This document shows, one piece after another, positions 19,884 through 28,299 of a stretch of 44,378 bases of DNA. Below the pieces are notes generated by a model that did not search any database, was not told the DNA's origin, and saw only the letters and a program-made list of their open reading frames with translations. Position 1 is the stretch's first letter. Each line of letters starts with the position of its first letter. Origin of the DNA: Carboxydothermus islandicus (GTDB taxonomy: Bacteria > Bacillota > Z-2901 > Carboxydothermales > Carboxydothermaceae); contig NZ_BDJL01000017.1 in assembly GCF_001950325.1 (NCBI RefSeq), forward strand, positions 45,559 through 89,936. The letters run 5' to 3'. The translations under genes and the position numbers were made by a program.

Positions 19884-20447
19884 TTGAGTAATCAGAAATC
19901 CAGGATAGTCAGCACGTCCGAATTAGCGGAAATTCTTGGGGTAACAGACAGACGAATTCGACAGCTTGAGAAAGCCGGGGTAATTTCTAAAATTGAACGA
20001 GGAAAATTTGACTTAGTTCAAGCAGTTCAACAGTATATCGGTTGGATTAAATCTCAGTATGCCGAATCAGATGAAGAGCTTGACCTCAAAAAAGAAAAAA
20101 CACTGCTTACCAGGGCTCACCGCCAGAAAGTTGAGCTGGAACTTCAGATAATGCGGGGTGAACTTCATCGTTCAGAAGATGTCCGCCGGGTAATGAATGA
20201 TATGCTTGGCGCTTTTCGTGCCCGCTGTCTTGCTATCCCGTCGAAGGTAGCACCGAAAATTCAAGGCAAAACAGACTTAGCCATCATACAAGATTTAATA
20301 AAAAAAGAGGTTTACGAGGCACTATCGGAGTTATCCGACTATGATCCGGAGGTATTTTACAGACAAAGCAAGGATAAGCTCGTTTTAGAAGAAGATGTAG
20401 AAGAAATTGAAGGGGAGCCACGCCGTGGCAGTGGGAAGAAAAAATGA
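19884..20447 (+). CDS. Terminase small subunit, Nu1-like
   Basis: The DNA-recognition subunit of the packaging motor, 187 aa (lambda Nu1 is similar). The N-terminal winged helix is STSELAEILGVTDRRIRQLE followed by KAGVISKIERGKFDL. A helical region (EKTLLTRAHRQKVELELQIM, with a RGELH motif) and a basic C-terminal tail (GEPRRGSGKKK) complete it. It uses a TTG start with AAAGGTGGTGA upstream. It overlaps the large subunit by 23 bases, typical of the Nu1-A pair. Confidence 0.9.
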   Translation: MSNQKSRIVSTSELAEILGVTDRRIRQLEKAGVISKIERGKFDLVQAVQQYIGWIKSQYAESDEELDLKKEKTLLTRAHRQKVELELQIMRGELHRSEDVRRVMNDMLGAFRARCLAIPSKVAPKIQGKTDLAIIQDLIKKEVYEALSELSDYDPEVFYRQSKDKLVLEEDVEEIEGEPRRGSGKKK

Positions 20448-22257
20448 ACTTTACAGGCTTTTTCGGGAGTGCGCCCAGGTTGTTGCGCCACCTCCGGATT
20501 TAACCGTATCACAATGGGCTGATCTTTACCGCAGGCTATCTCCCGAATCATCAGCGGAGCCAGGGCAATGGAGGACGGACCGGGCTCCGTATCAAAGAGA
20601 GATAATGGATGCAGTTAATGACCCTGCAGTAGAGACTATTATTGTCATGACTAGTTCACAGGTAGGAAAGACCGAAATACTTTTAAATATCATCGGATAC
20701 CATATCGATTATGATCCTGCTCCAATTTTGGTGATACAACCGACACTTGAAATGGCCAAAACATTTTCTAAAGACCGCTTAGCGCCGATGATAAGAGACA
20801 CTCCGGCATTACGCGATAAGGTCAAAGATGCACGGTCAAGGGATTCCGATAATACAGTGTTGCACAAGAAATTTCCTGGAGGTCATATTACGATTATTGG
20901 TGCAAATTCGCCATCGGGATTGGCAAGTAGGCCGATAAGGATACTTCTTGCAGATGAGGTGGACCGTTATCCTGTCAGTGCAGGAACGGAAGGTGATCCG
21001 CTTACATTGGCGGAAAAGCGTACAACAACATTCTGGAATAGAAAAAAAGTTTATGTCTCGACACCAACTATAAAAGGAATGAGCCGCATTGAAGCGGCTT
21101 TTTTAAATTCCAGTCAGGAAGAATGGTGCTTACCGTGCCCAAGTTGCGGTAAATATCAGCCGTTAACATGGGCGCAGATACGTTTTGAAGATGCAACTCA
21201 TGAATGTTCATATTGTGGTGCGCGACATGGGGAATTCGAGTGGAAATCTGGCCAGGGTAGGTGGATCGCCAAAGAGAAAAACATTAGAGTTCGCGGCTTT
21301 CACTTAAACGAGCTGGCCAGCCCATGGAAGCGCTGGGAGAAAATCATCGAAGAATTCCAGGAGGCATATAAAGAAAAGGAAAGAGGCAATATTGAGTTAC
21401 TTAAAGCATGGGTGAATACAACCTTAGGCGAAACATGGGAGGAACAAGGGGATGGTGTTGAAACAAATGACCTGCTAAAACGCAGAGAGAATTACGGTTG
21501 TGAAGTCCCTGAAGGGGTTTTGCTTTTGACTGCCGGTATAGACGTCCAGGATGATCGACTTGAGGTAGAGGTTGTAGGATGGGGAATCGGCAAGGAATCC
21601 TGGGGGATAGAGTACCGTGCAATATATGGTGATCCTGGACAACAAGCGGTATGGCAGCAGTTGGATGAGTTTTTAAACCGTACCTGGAAATATGCTGATG
21701 GTACTGCGATAGGAATAGCCTGTGCATGTATTGACTCTGGTGGTCATTTTACCCAGCAGGTATATGATTTTTGTAAACCCCGAGAGCATCGAAGAATCTT
21801 TGCAATTAAAGGGCAGGGAGGAGCAGGACTTCCGCTTGTTGGAAGAGCTACACGTAATAATAGAAAGCGTGTTTTGCTTTTCCCGGTCGGTGTAGATACG
21901 GGAAAAGAATTAATCATGTCGCGGTTAAAAGTAGAAGAAGAAGGACCAGGATATTGTCACTTTCCGCGGGAACCAGAGAAAGGATATGACCAGGCTTATT
22001 TTGATGGTTTAACTTCTGAAAAAAGGGTTCTTCGTTACTATAAAGGACGGCCCAGCTTTGAATGGGTAAAGCGACCAGGTACCCGTAATGAACCTTTGGA
22101 CTGCCGTAACTATGCTACGGCAGCATTAGAGATTCTGAATCCTAACTTAGAAGCCCTTGCACAAGCACCAAAAAAAGATTACTACAAGCAAAATGCCCCG
22201 ATGACAGGTGCACCTTCGAGAAGAAGGCGAATCCTGAGCCGGGGCATCAGTGTTTAG
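20425..22257 (+). CDS. Terminase large subunit, GpA family
   Basis: The ATP-driven packaging motor and cos nuclease, 610 aa. The Walker A-like motif is SSQVGKTE (about residue 78), Walker B is ILLADEVDRYP, with a Cys-pair insertion (LPCPSCGKY and CSYCGARHG). The C-terminal nuclease domain includes TAGIDVQDDRLEVEVVGWG. GTG 20425 follows AAGGGGAG; an in-frame TTG at 20407 overlaps that site. GpA-type terminases package from cos sites in lambda-like phages, consistent with the Nu1-like partner. Confidence 0.95.
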   Translation: MAVGRKNELYRLFRECAQVVAPPPDLTVSQWADLYRRLSPESSAEPGQWRTDRAPYQREIMDAVNDPAVETIIVMTSSQVGKTEILLNIIGYHIDYDPAPILVIQPTLEMAKTFSKDRLAPMIRDTPALRDKVKDARSRDSDNTVLHKKFPGGHITIIGANSPSGLASRPIRILLADEVDRYPVSAGTEGDPLTLAEKRTTTFWNRKKVYVSTPTIKGMSRIEAAFLNSSQEEWCLPCPSCGKYQPLTWAQIRFEDATHECSYCGARHGEFEWKSGQGRWIAKEKNIRVRGFHLNELASPWKRWEKIIEEFQEAYKEKERGNIELLKAWVNTTLGETWEEQGDGVETNDLLKRRENYGCEVPEGVLLLTAGIDVQDDRLEVEVVGWGIGKESWGIEYRAIYGDPGQQAVWQQLDEFLNRTWKYADGTAIGIACACIDSGGHFTQQVYDFCKPREHRRIFAIKGQGGAGLPLVGRATRNNRKRVLLFPVGVDTGKELIMSRLKVEEEGPGYCHFPREPEKGYDQAYFDGLTSEKRVLRYYKGRPSFEWVKRPGTRNEPLDCRNYATAALEILNPNLEALAQAPKKDYYKQNAPMTGAPSRRRRILSRGISV

Positions 22258-22274
22258 AAAGGCGGTGAAAAAGC

Positions 22275-22502
22275 ATGTCGTGGACGCTTGATGAGGCCAA
22301 ACAACACCTGAGAGTCTGGCTTGAAGCTGAACTGGCAGTATCTACAGGTCAAAAATATAAGATTGGTACCAGGGAATTGACCCGGGCAGACCTTGGAGAA
22401 ATTGCAGAAAGAATCCGCTTTTGGAGCAATGAAGTAGCAAGATTAGAACAAGGGAGGGGGCGCGGGGCCCGTGTCCTGCGGGTTGTGCCGCGAGACCTAT
22501 GA
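22275..22502 (+). CDS. DUF6148/gpW-like head joining protein
   Basis: A 75-residue protein, WTLDEAKQHLRVWLEAELAV, TREL(T)RADLGEIAERI and a basic tail. This resembles DUF6148 and the gpW joining proteins that lie between terminase and portal in lambda-like heads and connect head to tail. GGCGGTG precedes the ATG. It ends in ATGA overlapping the portal start, so translation is coupled. The name rests on position and motif style. Confidence 0.8.
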   Translation: MSWTLDEAKQHLRVWLEAELAVSTGQKYKIGTRELTRADLGEIAERIRFWSNEVARLEQGRGRGARVLRVVPRDL

Positions 22503-24052
22503 ACATTTTCGATAAAGTAATAGAAATTTTATCTCCTGAAAGGTATTTACGTCGGCAGGCAGCAAGGCAAGCCTTAAAGGTCTTGAATAGCGGCTATTCT
22601 AATCATGGCGCCAGTAAGACAAAAAAGTCTCTTTTGGGTTGGAACTATAAAGGCGGTTCTCCGGACGATGATATTACGGATAATTTGGATATCTTGCGGC
22701 AACGTTCCAGGGACCTTTATATGGGCGCTCCACTGGCTACCGGTGCGCTAAAAACTTATCGTACAAACGTTGTGGGCTTCGGTCTACGACTTAAAGCCCA
22801 GATTGATGCAGAATTCTTAGGAATGGACCCTGAGGAAGCTGACGAGTGGGAAAAAACAGCCGAACGAGAGTTTGCGCTTTGGGCTAAGGACTGTGATGCT
22901 ACAAGAATGATGGATTTTTATGAAATGCAGGCCCTGGTTTTTTTGTCCATGCTTATGAGCGGCGATGTTTTTTGCGCTTTACCTATGATTCAGCGGCCAG
23001 GTAACCCGTATTTGTTAAAAATATCCTTAATTGAGGCAGACCGGGTATGTAATCCGCCAGAAATTACAGACGATAAAGTGCGTGGTGGTGTTGAAGTTGA
23101 CCAGTATGGGGCACCGGTGGCTTATTACATTGCTCAGAAACACCCTCTCGATAAATACACAATGGGAAAAAATAAATGGATCCGGGTACCGGCTTTTGGC
23201 GAAAAAACTGGCCGAAGAAACATCCTTCATATTATGGAATTCGAGCGGCCTGGTCAGCGACGCGGAGTGCCAATACTTGCCCCGGTGATTGAGACGCTAA
23301 AACAGCTTACCCGGTATAGTGAAGCAGAATTAATGGCGGCAGTTATTTCTGGTATGCTAACTGTATTTATTACATCCAACACCCCGGAAACACCTCTTGG
23401 GGAAAGTATTCCTTTGGAACAGCAGATAGATACTGCTGATCAGAATAGTTACGAATTGGGTAATGGTGCAATTATCGCTTTAGCTCCGGGTGAAGATGTC
23501 AAAGAAGTTAATCCCAATCGTCCCAACACAGCCTTTGATAGTTTTGTAACTTCGATGTGCAGGCAGATAGGGGCAGCGTTAGAAATACCTCATGAGTTGC
23601 TGATTAAGCATTTTACTGCGTCTTATTCGGCAAGCCGGGCTGCACTTTTAGAAGCCTGGAAAGCATTCAAGATGCGGAGAACATGGCTTGCGGCGAAATT
23701 CTGTCAGCCCATTTATGAAGAATTCTTAATAGAAGCGGTAGCCAGAGGGCGGATTAAAGCTCCTGGCTTTTTTGATGACCCTGTAATTCGAATGGCATAT
23801 TCAGGAGCAGAGTGGTATGGTCCGAGCCAGGGACAAATTGACCCGCTAAAAGAAGTAAATGCGGCTGCTTTACGAGTAAAAGAGGGCTTTTCAACAAGGG
23901 CACGGGAAGCGGCCGAACTTACAGGAAGTGATTTCGAGCGTATTGTTCGCCAGCGAGCCCGTGAAGAACGAATGATGAGAGAAGGAGGGTTGACCGGTGG
24001 GCCAACAGGGGAAGAAGTTCTGGCAGTTCAAAGCGATGACAACGAAGAATGA
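22499..24052 (+). CDS. Portal protein, lambda gpB family
   Basis: A 517-residue protein that forms the dodecameric portal through which DNA enters and leaves the head. Family features include RSRDLYMGAPLATGALKTYR near residue 70, VVGFGLRLKAQ, and AALEIPHELLIKHFTASYSA followed by SRAALLEAWKAFKMRR toward the C-terminal half. It begins in ATGA overlap with the joining protein and its end overlaps the protease gene. Length is as expected for the lambda portal group. Confidence 0.95.
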   Translation: MNIFDKVIEILSPERYLRRQAARQALKVLNSGYSNHGASKTKKSLLGWNYKGGSPDDDITDNLDILRQRSRDLYMGAPLATGALKTYRTNVVGFGLRLKAQIDAEFLGMDPEEADEWEKTAEREFALWAKDCDATRMMDFYEMQALVFLSMLMSGDVFCALPMIQRPGNPYLLKISLIEADRVCNPPEITDDKVRGGVEVDQYGAPVAYYIAQKHPLDKYTMGKNKWIRVPAFGEKTGRRNILHIMEFERPGQRRGVPILAPVIETLKQLTRYSEAELMAAVISGMLTVFITSNTPETPLGESIPLEQQIDTADQNSYELGNGAIIALAPGEDVKEVNPNRPNTAFDSFVTSMCRQIGAALEIPHELLIKHFTASYSASRAALLEAWKAFKMRRTWLAAKFCQPIYEEFLIEAVARGRIKAPGFFDDPVIRMAYSGAEWYGPSQGQIDPLKEVNAAALRVKEGFSTRAREAAELTGSDFERIVRQRAREERMMREGGLTGGPTGEEVLAVQSDDNEE

Positions 24053-25082
24053 AGCGGAGTTGCTGTTATATGGTCCAATCAGCGAAACTACTTGGCTGGG
24101 TGATGAAGTAACTCCAAAACAATTTGCAGAGGACTTAAAGGCACTTGGTGATATTACCGATTTAACAGTGAGAATTAATAGCGGTGGTGGTGATGTTTTT
24201 GCGGCTCAGGCAATCTATTCGATCCTGAAAAGCCATCCAGCAAAAGTCACGGTATATGTAGATGGCTTAGCTGCCAGTGCAGCATCGGTAATTGCAATGT
24301 CTGGAGATGTGGTTATAATGCCAAAAAATGCAATGATGATGGTGCATAATCCCTGGACTATTGGTATAGGTAATTCAAACGACTTTAGGAAATTAGCTGA
24401 TGATCTGGATAAAATTCGGGAAGGGATGATTGCTGCTTATCAAACGAAAACCAATCTTGATCGAGAAAAGTTAATAGAATTGCTGGATGCCGAAACGTGG
24501 ATGACTGCAGATGAAGCTCTGGAATATGGATTTATTGACCAGATAGATGAAAAGATACAGGTTGCTGCTTCTATTAAAGGAAATGTACTTTATGTAAACG
24601 GCCTGGATGTTGATTTATCCAGGTTTAAAAATAAGCCAAAGGTGCCAGAAATGGTGCCGGAAACTCGAAAGGAGGTGAAAAATATGGAATTGACAGCAGA
24701 GATTTTGGCTAAAGAGTATCCGGATTTATATGCCGAGATACGAAAACAGGCTTATGAAGAGGGTAAAGAAGCCGGGATTAGGGCTGAAAGAGAAAGATTT
24801 AAGGCTTTACAGGAGTTAGAAGTTCCCGGGAATGAAGAAATCCAGGAAATTCTAAACAAAGCTCGATATGAAACTGGCCAAACTGCTGATGATTTGGCTA
24901 TGAAAATTGTCAGCATCTTAAAAAATCAAAGATATAACTTACTCAATAACTTAGTACAAGATGCTGCTGTTTTAAAGGATATTGAACCAGCTCCCACACC
25001 AATAAAAGATGAGGATACTGAAAGAAAAGCTTTTGCAAAAAAAATGGCCATAGCGGCCAATAAAAAGCGAGGTGTTGAATAA
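23997..25082 (+). CDS. Head maturation protease (ClpP-type), with fused scaffold region
   Basis: A 361-residue serine protease that processes the prohead. The ClpP-like core has INSGGGDVFAAQAIYS, the nucleophile in GLAASAAS (Ser94), His117 in MMMVHNPW and a later Asp region. The last third, from MELTAEILAKEYPDLYAEIR, is a scaffold-like helical domain that can also be made alone from ATG 24684. This copies the lambda gpC/Nu3 design. GTG 23997 follows GGAGG; the gene overlaps the end of the portal gene. Confidence 0.93.
   Translation: MGQQGKKFWQFKAMTTKNEAELLLYGPISETTWLGDEVTPKQFAEDLKALGDITDLTVRINSGGGDVFAAQAIYSILKSHPAKVTVYVDGLAASAASVIAMSGDVVIMPKNAMMMVHNPWTIGIGNSNDFRKLADDLDKIREGMIAAYQTKTNLDREKLIELLDAETWMTADEALEYGFIDQIDEKIQVAASIKGNVLYVNGLDVDLSRFKNKPKVPEMVPETRKEVKNMELTAEILAKEYPDLYAEIRKQAYEEGKEAGIRAERERFKALQELEVPGNEEIQEILNKARYETGQTADDLAMKIVSILKNQRYNLLNNLVQDAAVLKDIEPAPTPIKDEDTERKAFAKKMAIAANKKRGVE
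24684..25082 (+). CDS. Nested scaffold protein (Nu3-like), internal start
   Basis: The same frame as the protease from codon 230, giving 132 aa. AAAGGAGGTGA, a near-perfect ribosome site inside the protease codons (24668-24678), lies 5 bases before ATG 24684. The product is a charged helical protein with EEGKEAGIRAERERFKALQE, like phage scaffolds. In lambda, Nu3 is made the same way within gene C. The strong internal site is the direct evidence; independent synthesis is inferred. Confidence 0.75.
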   Translation: MELTAEILAKEYPDLYAEIRKQAYEEGKEAGIRAERERFKALQELEVPGNEEIQEILNKARYETGQTADDLAMKIVSILKNQRYNLLNNLVQDAAVLKDIEPAPTPIKDEDTERKAFAKKMAIAANKKRGVE

Positions 25083-25438
25083 TGAGTGAAATCTTTACTC
25101 CCGATAACCTTTTTGTAGGGCATGTAATGCCAAAAGTAACTGATGTTGGGACTATTGCTGCAGGTCAAAATCTTCCAAGGGGAGCCGTCCTTGGTAGGGT
25201 GACTGCCGACGGCAAGCTAAAGTTAGTTGACAAAACTGCTACTGACGGCAGTCAGAACGTCTATGCTATTTTGGCTGAAGCAACTGACGCCACAACTGCT
25301 GATAAAGTGGCACCTATTTATCTTACAGGCGAGTTTAACGAAAACGCTTTAACCCTTGCAGCGGGAACTACTGTGGCAGATATTAAAGCTTCTGCCCGGG
25401 CTGTTGGGATATTTATAAAATCAGCCGTTAAGGCATAG
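25082..25438 (+). CDS. Head decoration protein, gpD family
   Basis: A 118-residue protein that binds the outer capsid and stabilises the expanded head. Family features: VGHVMPKVTDVGTIAAGQNL near the start, RGAVLGRVTADGKLKLVD, and PIYLTGEFNENALTLAAGT toward the end, where lambda gpD has its conserved strand. It starts in a TAATG overlap with the protease-scaffold gene. Size and position before the major capsid gene match lambda D-E order. Confidence 0.92.
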   Translation: MSEIFTPDNLFVGHVMPKVTDVGTIAAGQNLPRGAVLGRVTADGKLKLVDKTATDGSQNVYAILAEATDATTADKVAPIYLTGEFNENALTLAAGTTVADIKASARAVGIFIKSAVKA

Positions 25439-25456
25439 ATGAGGAGGGGATAATAA

Positions 25457-26473
25457 ATGCCTATTGATCTTTTTTCTACCCGTACAATGTTGGAAGCCGT
25501 CCAGCAAATGCAGCCAGTACGGACCTTCCTTAAAAGCACTTTTTTTGTAAACGAAAGAACCTTTGATACTGAATATGTGGATGTTGATATTATTAAAGGT
25601 AAAAGGCGGATGGCTCCATTTGTAAGTCCAAAAATAGGCGGGAAAGTTGTTGAGAGACAAGGATATCGTACTAATACCTATAAAGCTCCTATGCTTGCAC
25701 CTAAGTTGCCGACAACTGCTGAGCAATTATTAAAACGCTTGCCTGGAGAGCCTCTTTATTCCGGCATGTCTCCGGAGGACCGGGCAGCGGAACAGCTTGG
25801 CAGAGACCTTGCCGAATTAGATGAAATCATTACCCGGCGGGAAGAGTGGATGTGTGCCCAGGCGTTGTTTACCGGGCAAATTCATATTACCGGAGATGGA
25901 GTAGACGAAATAATTGACTTTGGACTCACCAATAAAGAAGTTCTTACCGGAACCGCAAAGTGGAGCGACCCGAACTCTGACCCCTTGGCCGACTTGAAGC
26001 GCTGGCGTCAGGCTATTATTAAGGCTTCCGGATTTAGCCCAGATATATTAATTATGGCTTCTGACGTGCTTGATGCTTTTCTTGGCCACAGCAAAATTCA
26101 GCAGTTGCTTGATCTAAGACTGGTTGATACCGGGCAGATTAATCCGCAAACCTTGCCTAACGGTACCACCTATATCGGCCGTATTGCAGAGTTAGGGGTG
26201 AATATTTACACTTACGACGAGTGGTACCTTGATGATGATGGCAACGAAAAGCCGATGGTACCTGAAAAAACGGTACTTATGGCCAGCACTTCCGCAAGAT
26301 TTGACCTCTTATATGGTGCTTACGTTGACGTCGAAGAAGGTGTTTTTGATTTACCACGGGTGCCCAGGTCCTGGGTAGAAAAAGATCCGTCGGTGCGCTG
26401 GGTTCAGATGATTTCCCGTCCGCTACCGGTGCCGCAGCACATTGACAGCCTTTATGTTGCTACGGTTCTGTAG
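25457..26473 (+). CDS. Major capsid protein, gpE family
   Basis: A 338-residue protein that forms the shell. Recognisable segments: LFSTRTMLEAVQQMQPVRTF at the N-terminus, the E-loop-like RRMAPFVSPKIGGKVVERQG, and ILIMASDVLDAFLGH, with a C-terminal PRSWVEKDPSVRWVQMISRP motif of the lambda E group. GAGGGG precedes the ATG. Together with gpD and the GpA terminase it shows a lambda-type head, in contrast with the tail. Confidence 0.95.
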   Translation: MPIDLFSTRTMLEAVQQMQPVRTFLKSTFFVNERTFDTEYVDVDIIKGKRRMAPFVSPKIGGKVVERQGYRTNTYKAPMLAPKLPTTAEQLLKRLPGEPLYSGMSPEDRAAEQLGRDLAELDEIITRREEWMCAQALFTGQIHITGDGVDEIIDFGLTNKEVLTGTAKWSDPNSDPLADLKRWRQAIIKASGFSPDILIMASDVLDAFLGHSKIQQLLDLRLVDTGQINPQTLPNGTTYIGRIAELGVNIYTYDEWYLDDDGNEKPMVPEKTVLMASTSARFDLLYGAYVDVEEGVFDLPRVPRSWVEKDPSVRWVQMISRPLPVPQHIDSLYVATVL

Positions 26474-26485
26474 GCGGTGGTTAAC

Positions 26486-26680
26486 ATGGCCTTAAAAGCT
26501 TTATGGAGGATAAAAGCTGGCAACATGATTTATGAGCCCGGTAGTATTATTACCGGGCTCAATACTTTAGAAGAGGAAGAATTAGTGGCACTTAGGGCGG
26601 CTGAAAAAGTTAAGGAGGAAGTAGTTAACGAGGAACGCAAACCTGAACAGGAACAAAGCCCCAAGAAAAAACGGAAGTAG
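26486..26680 (+). CDS. Small head-tail connector-region protein
   Basis: A 64-residue protein: ALKALWRIKAGNMIYEPGSI then an acidic/basic helical tail ending SPKKKRK. The first part reads like the small beta domains found just after capsid genes. ATG 26486 has GGCGGTGG upstream; an ATG at 26477 in frame lacks spacing. Between these genes a GAGCCCGGTAGTATTATTACC segment forms a local hairpin in the coding sequence. The role is inferred from position. Confidence 0.68.
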   Translation: MALKALWRIKAGNMIYEPGSIITGLNTLEEEELVALRAAEKVKEEVVNEERKPEQEQSPKKKRK

Positions 26681-26684
26681 TGAT

Positions 26685-27008
26685 ATGGTGACGTTTAAAG
26701 ATTTCATAACACGGGATTTAGATTATTTTTTTAATTTAAATGAATTTGCCGAATTGCACGATATAGATGGCCGTGAAGTACCGGCAATAGTTGATAGCGA
26801 TATCCTGAAAATCAGAAGCGATAACAAATATGAGCGTTACGATGGAGTTTACAAAGGAGAAGTAACCGTATATGTTAAAGCAAGCGATTTTGTAAGCCGG
26901 CCGGTATTTGGGCAGCATCTGCGGCTTGATGGAAAGCTATACCTCGTTGTGGAATGTAATGAAGTTTCAGGCATTTTGGAAATTGTACTGGGAGCGAATG
27001 AATCATGA
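26685..27008 (+). CDS. Head-tail joining protein (putative)
   Basis: A 107-residue beta-rich protein, FKDFITRDLDYFFNLNEFAE at the start and then GVYKGEVTVYVKASDFV, HLRLDGKLYLVVECNE. Size and position between the capsid genes and the gpZ-like gene match the head-completion proteins of lambda-like phages. The ribosome site is weak (GGAAG). It ends four bases into the next gene, indicating coupling. I cannot assign it to a named family with certainty. Confidence 0.72.
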   Translation: MVTFKDFITRDLDYFFNLNEFAELHDIDGREVPAIVDSDILKIRSDNKYERYDGVYKGEVTVYVKASDFVSRPVFGQHLRLDGKLYLVVECNEVSGILEIVLGANES

Positions 27009-27568
27009 TTACGGTTAGCGCTGAACAAATGAAAAGAGCAGAGTTACTGCTTAAAGGGATTCCTAAAGGAGTTGAGAAAGCAGTAGCTGCTGCTCTTAAT
27101 CGAGCTGCCGAAGGAGCGAGGACTGTTGCAATAAAAAAAGTACGTGAACGTTATTACATCAAAGCAAAAGATGTAAGAGATACGATTGAAATAAAAAAAG
27201 CAACGATAAGTAATCCAGTTGCTCTTATAAGAGCTTCTGGAAGTCCAATTGCACTGTCAAAATTTCGAATTACTCCATCTGCTCCCCCGGCAAAAAGACG
27301 TAAAAAACCAATAATTGCAAGAGTAGTGAGGGGAGAAGGCGGGCCAATAAAAGGAGCTTTCGTGGCAAGAATGCAATCAGGGCATATAGGAGTATTCAGG
27401 CGCATTGGGAAGGAACGCTTGCCTATTACCGAACTTTACGGCCCTTCAGTTCCCCAGATGCTTGGCCATGAGACGGTAACAGAATATGTTGAACAAATAG
27501 CCAGGGAACGGTTAGAAAGCCGACTTGAACACGAGATAAACCGTATATTAAGGGGCGTGGGTAAATGA
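27005..27568 (+). CDS. Minor tail protein, gpZ family
   Basis: A 187-residue basic protein linking tail and head. Family features are the N-terminal LKGIPKGVEKAVAAALNRAA and the YYIKAKDVRDTIEIKKA segment, then KFRITPSAPP, GGPIKGAFVARMQSGHIGVF and a RRIGKERLPITELYGPSVPQ motif that is distinctive for prophage minor tail protein Z. It overlaps both neighbours by four bases. Here a lambda-type completion protein stands at the border with P2/Mu-type tail genes. Confidence 0.87.
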   Translation: MITVSAEQMKRAELLLKGIPKGVEKAVAAALNRAAEGARTVAIKKVRERYYIKAKDVRDTIEIKKATISNPVALIRASGSPIALSKFRITPSAPPAKRRKKPIIARVVRGEGGPIKGAFVARMQSGHIGVFRRIGKERLPITELYGPSVPQMLGHETVTEYVEQIARERLESRLEHEINRILRGVGK

Positions 27569-28023
27569 TTACACCAGTTATTTTGATAGATGAGTTAAAG
27601 GCGTTTATTGAAGAAGTAGTTCAAAATTATAGACTGGAAACGAACCAGCAAAATAACGTAAAACCGCCCCAGGTAGTTACAGGCTATTTGCCGCCAAAAA
27701 ATTCAGGACCGGACCCGGATTTCCCTTTTGTAATAGTACGGTTGGCCGAGGGAGTAGATAAAGAGGAAGGAGCTACTGTTACCGTTAAGATTATTGTTGG
27801 TGCTTATTCAGAGGATTCGCAGCAAGGGTGGCGTGATGCTGCCAATATGATTCAACGTATCTGGCAAGAACTTTTTAAGCGGCGGGTAATAGCCAGAAAA
27901 TTTCGAGTTGAATATCCAATGAAGTTTGAAATTCCTGAAGAACAGCCGTATCCTCACTGGATCGGGGTCATGACTACTGTTTGGACGGTTGCTCATCCTG
28001 TAATGGAGGAGGTTGATTTATGA
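27565..28023 (+). CDS. Tail terminator-like protein
   Basis: A 152-residue protein, ITPVILIDELKAFIEEVVQN at the start, PDFPFVIVRLAEGVDKEEGA, then TVKIIVGAYSEDSQQGWRDA and a conserved PYPHWIGVMTTVWTV end. The pattern fits proteins that cap the tail tube and join it to the head. It overlaps gpZ and the next gene by four bases each, so the three are one translation unit. Assignment is by position and fold pattern. Confidence 0.75.
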   Translation: MITPVILIDELKAFIEEVVQNYRLETNQQNNVKPPQVVTGYLPPKNSGPDPDFPFVIVRLAEGVDKEEGATVTVKIIVGAYSEDSQQGWRDAANMIQRIWQELFKRRVIARKFRVEYPMKFEIPEEQPYPHWIGVMTTVWTVAHPVMEEVDL

Positions 28024-28295
28024 GCGGCAAGAATACTAAATCCGCTCCCAAATCTGAGAGGTTAATTTACTGTGGCCCAAATATTCCTGGAGGTATTCTG
28101 CAACGCTACACAGTATATAAAGGCGGTTTGCCATCCCATCTTGGCGAGCTTTTTGAAAAATGCCCGGCAGTAAAAAGGTTATTTGTTTCAGTAGAAGATT
28201 TAGCCAGGGTTGAGACTGCTATTGCAACCAAGGGAACACCGGAGCATTCCGCTTTTCAAGAAGTGCTCCAATTTACAATGAAAGGTGGTGCCTAG
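28020..28295 (+). CDS. Small tail-region protein, unknown
   Basis: A 91-residue protein, RLIYCGPNIPGGILQRYTVY, then KGGLPSHLGELFEKCPAVKR and a helical end. It lies directly before the sheath gene, where Mu-like phages have a small protein of unknown role. It starts in ATGA overlap with the terminator-like gene. I recognise it as a common companion of sheath genes in Firmicutes phages but cannot name it. Confidence 0.65.
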   Translation: MSGKNTKSAPKSERLIYCGPNIPGGILQRYTVYKGGLPSHLGELFEKCPAVKRLFVSVEDLARVETAIATKGTPEHSAFQEVLQFTMKGGA

Positions 28296-28299
28296 TTAG

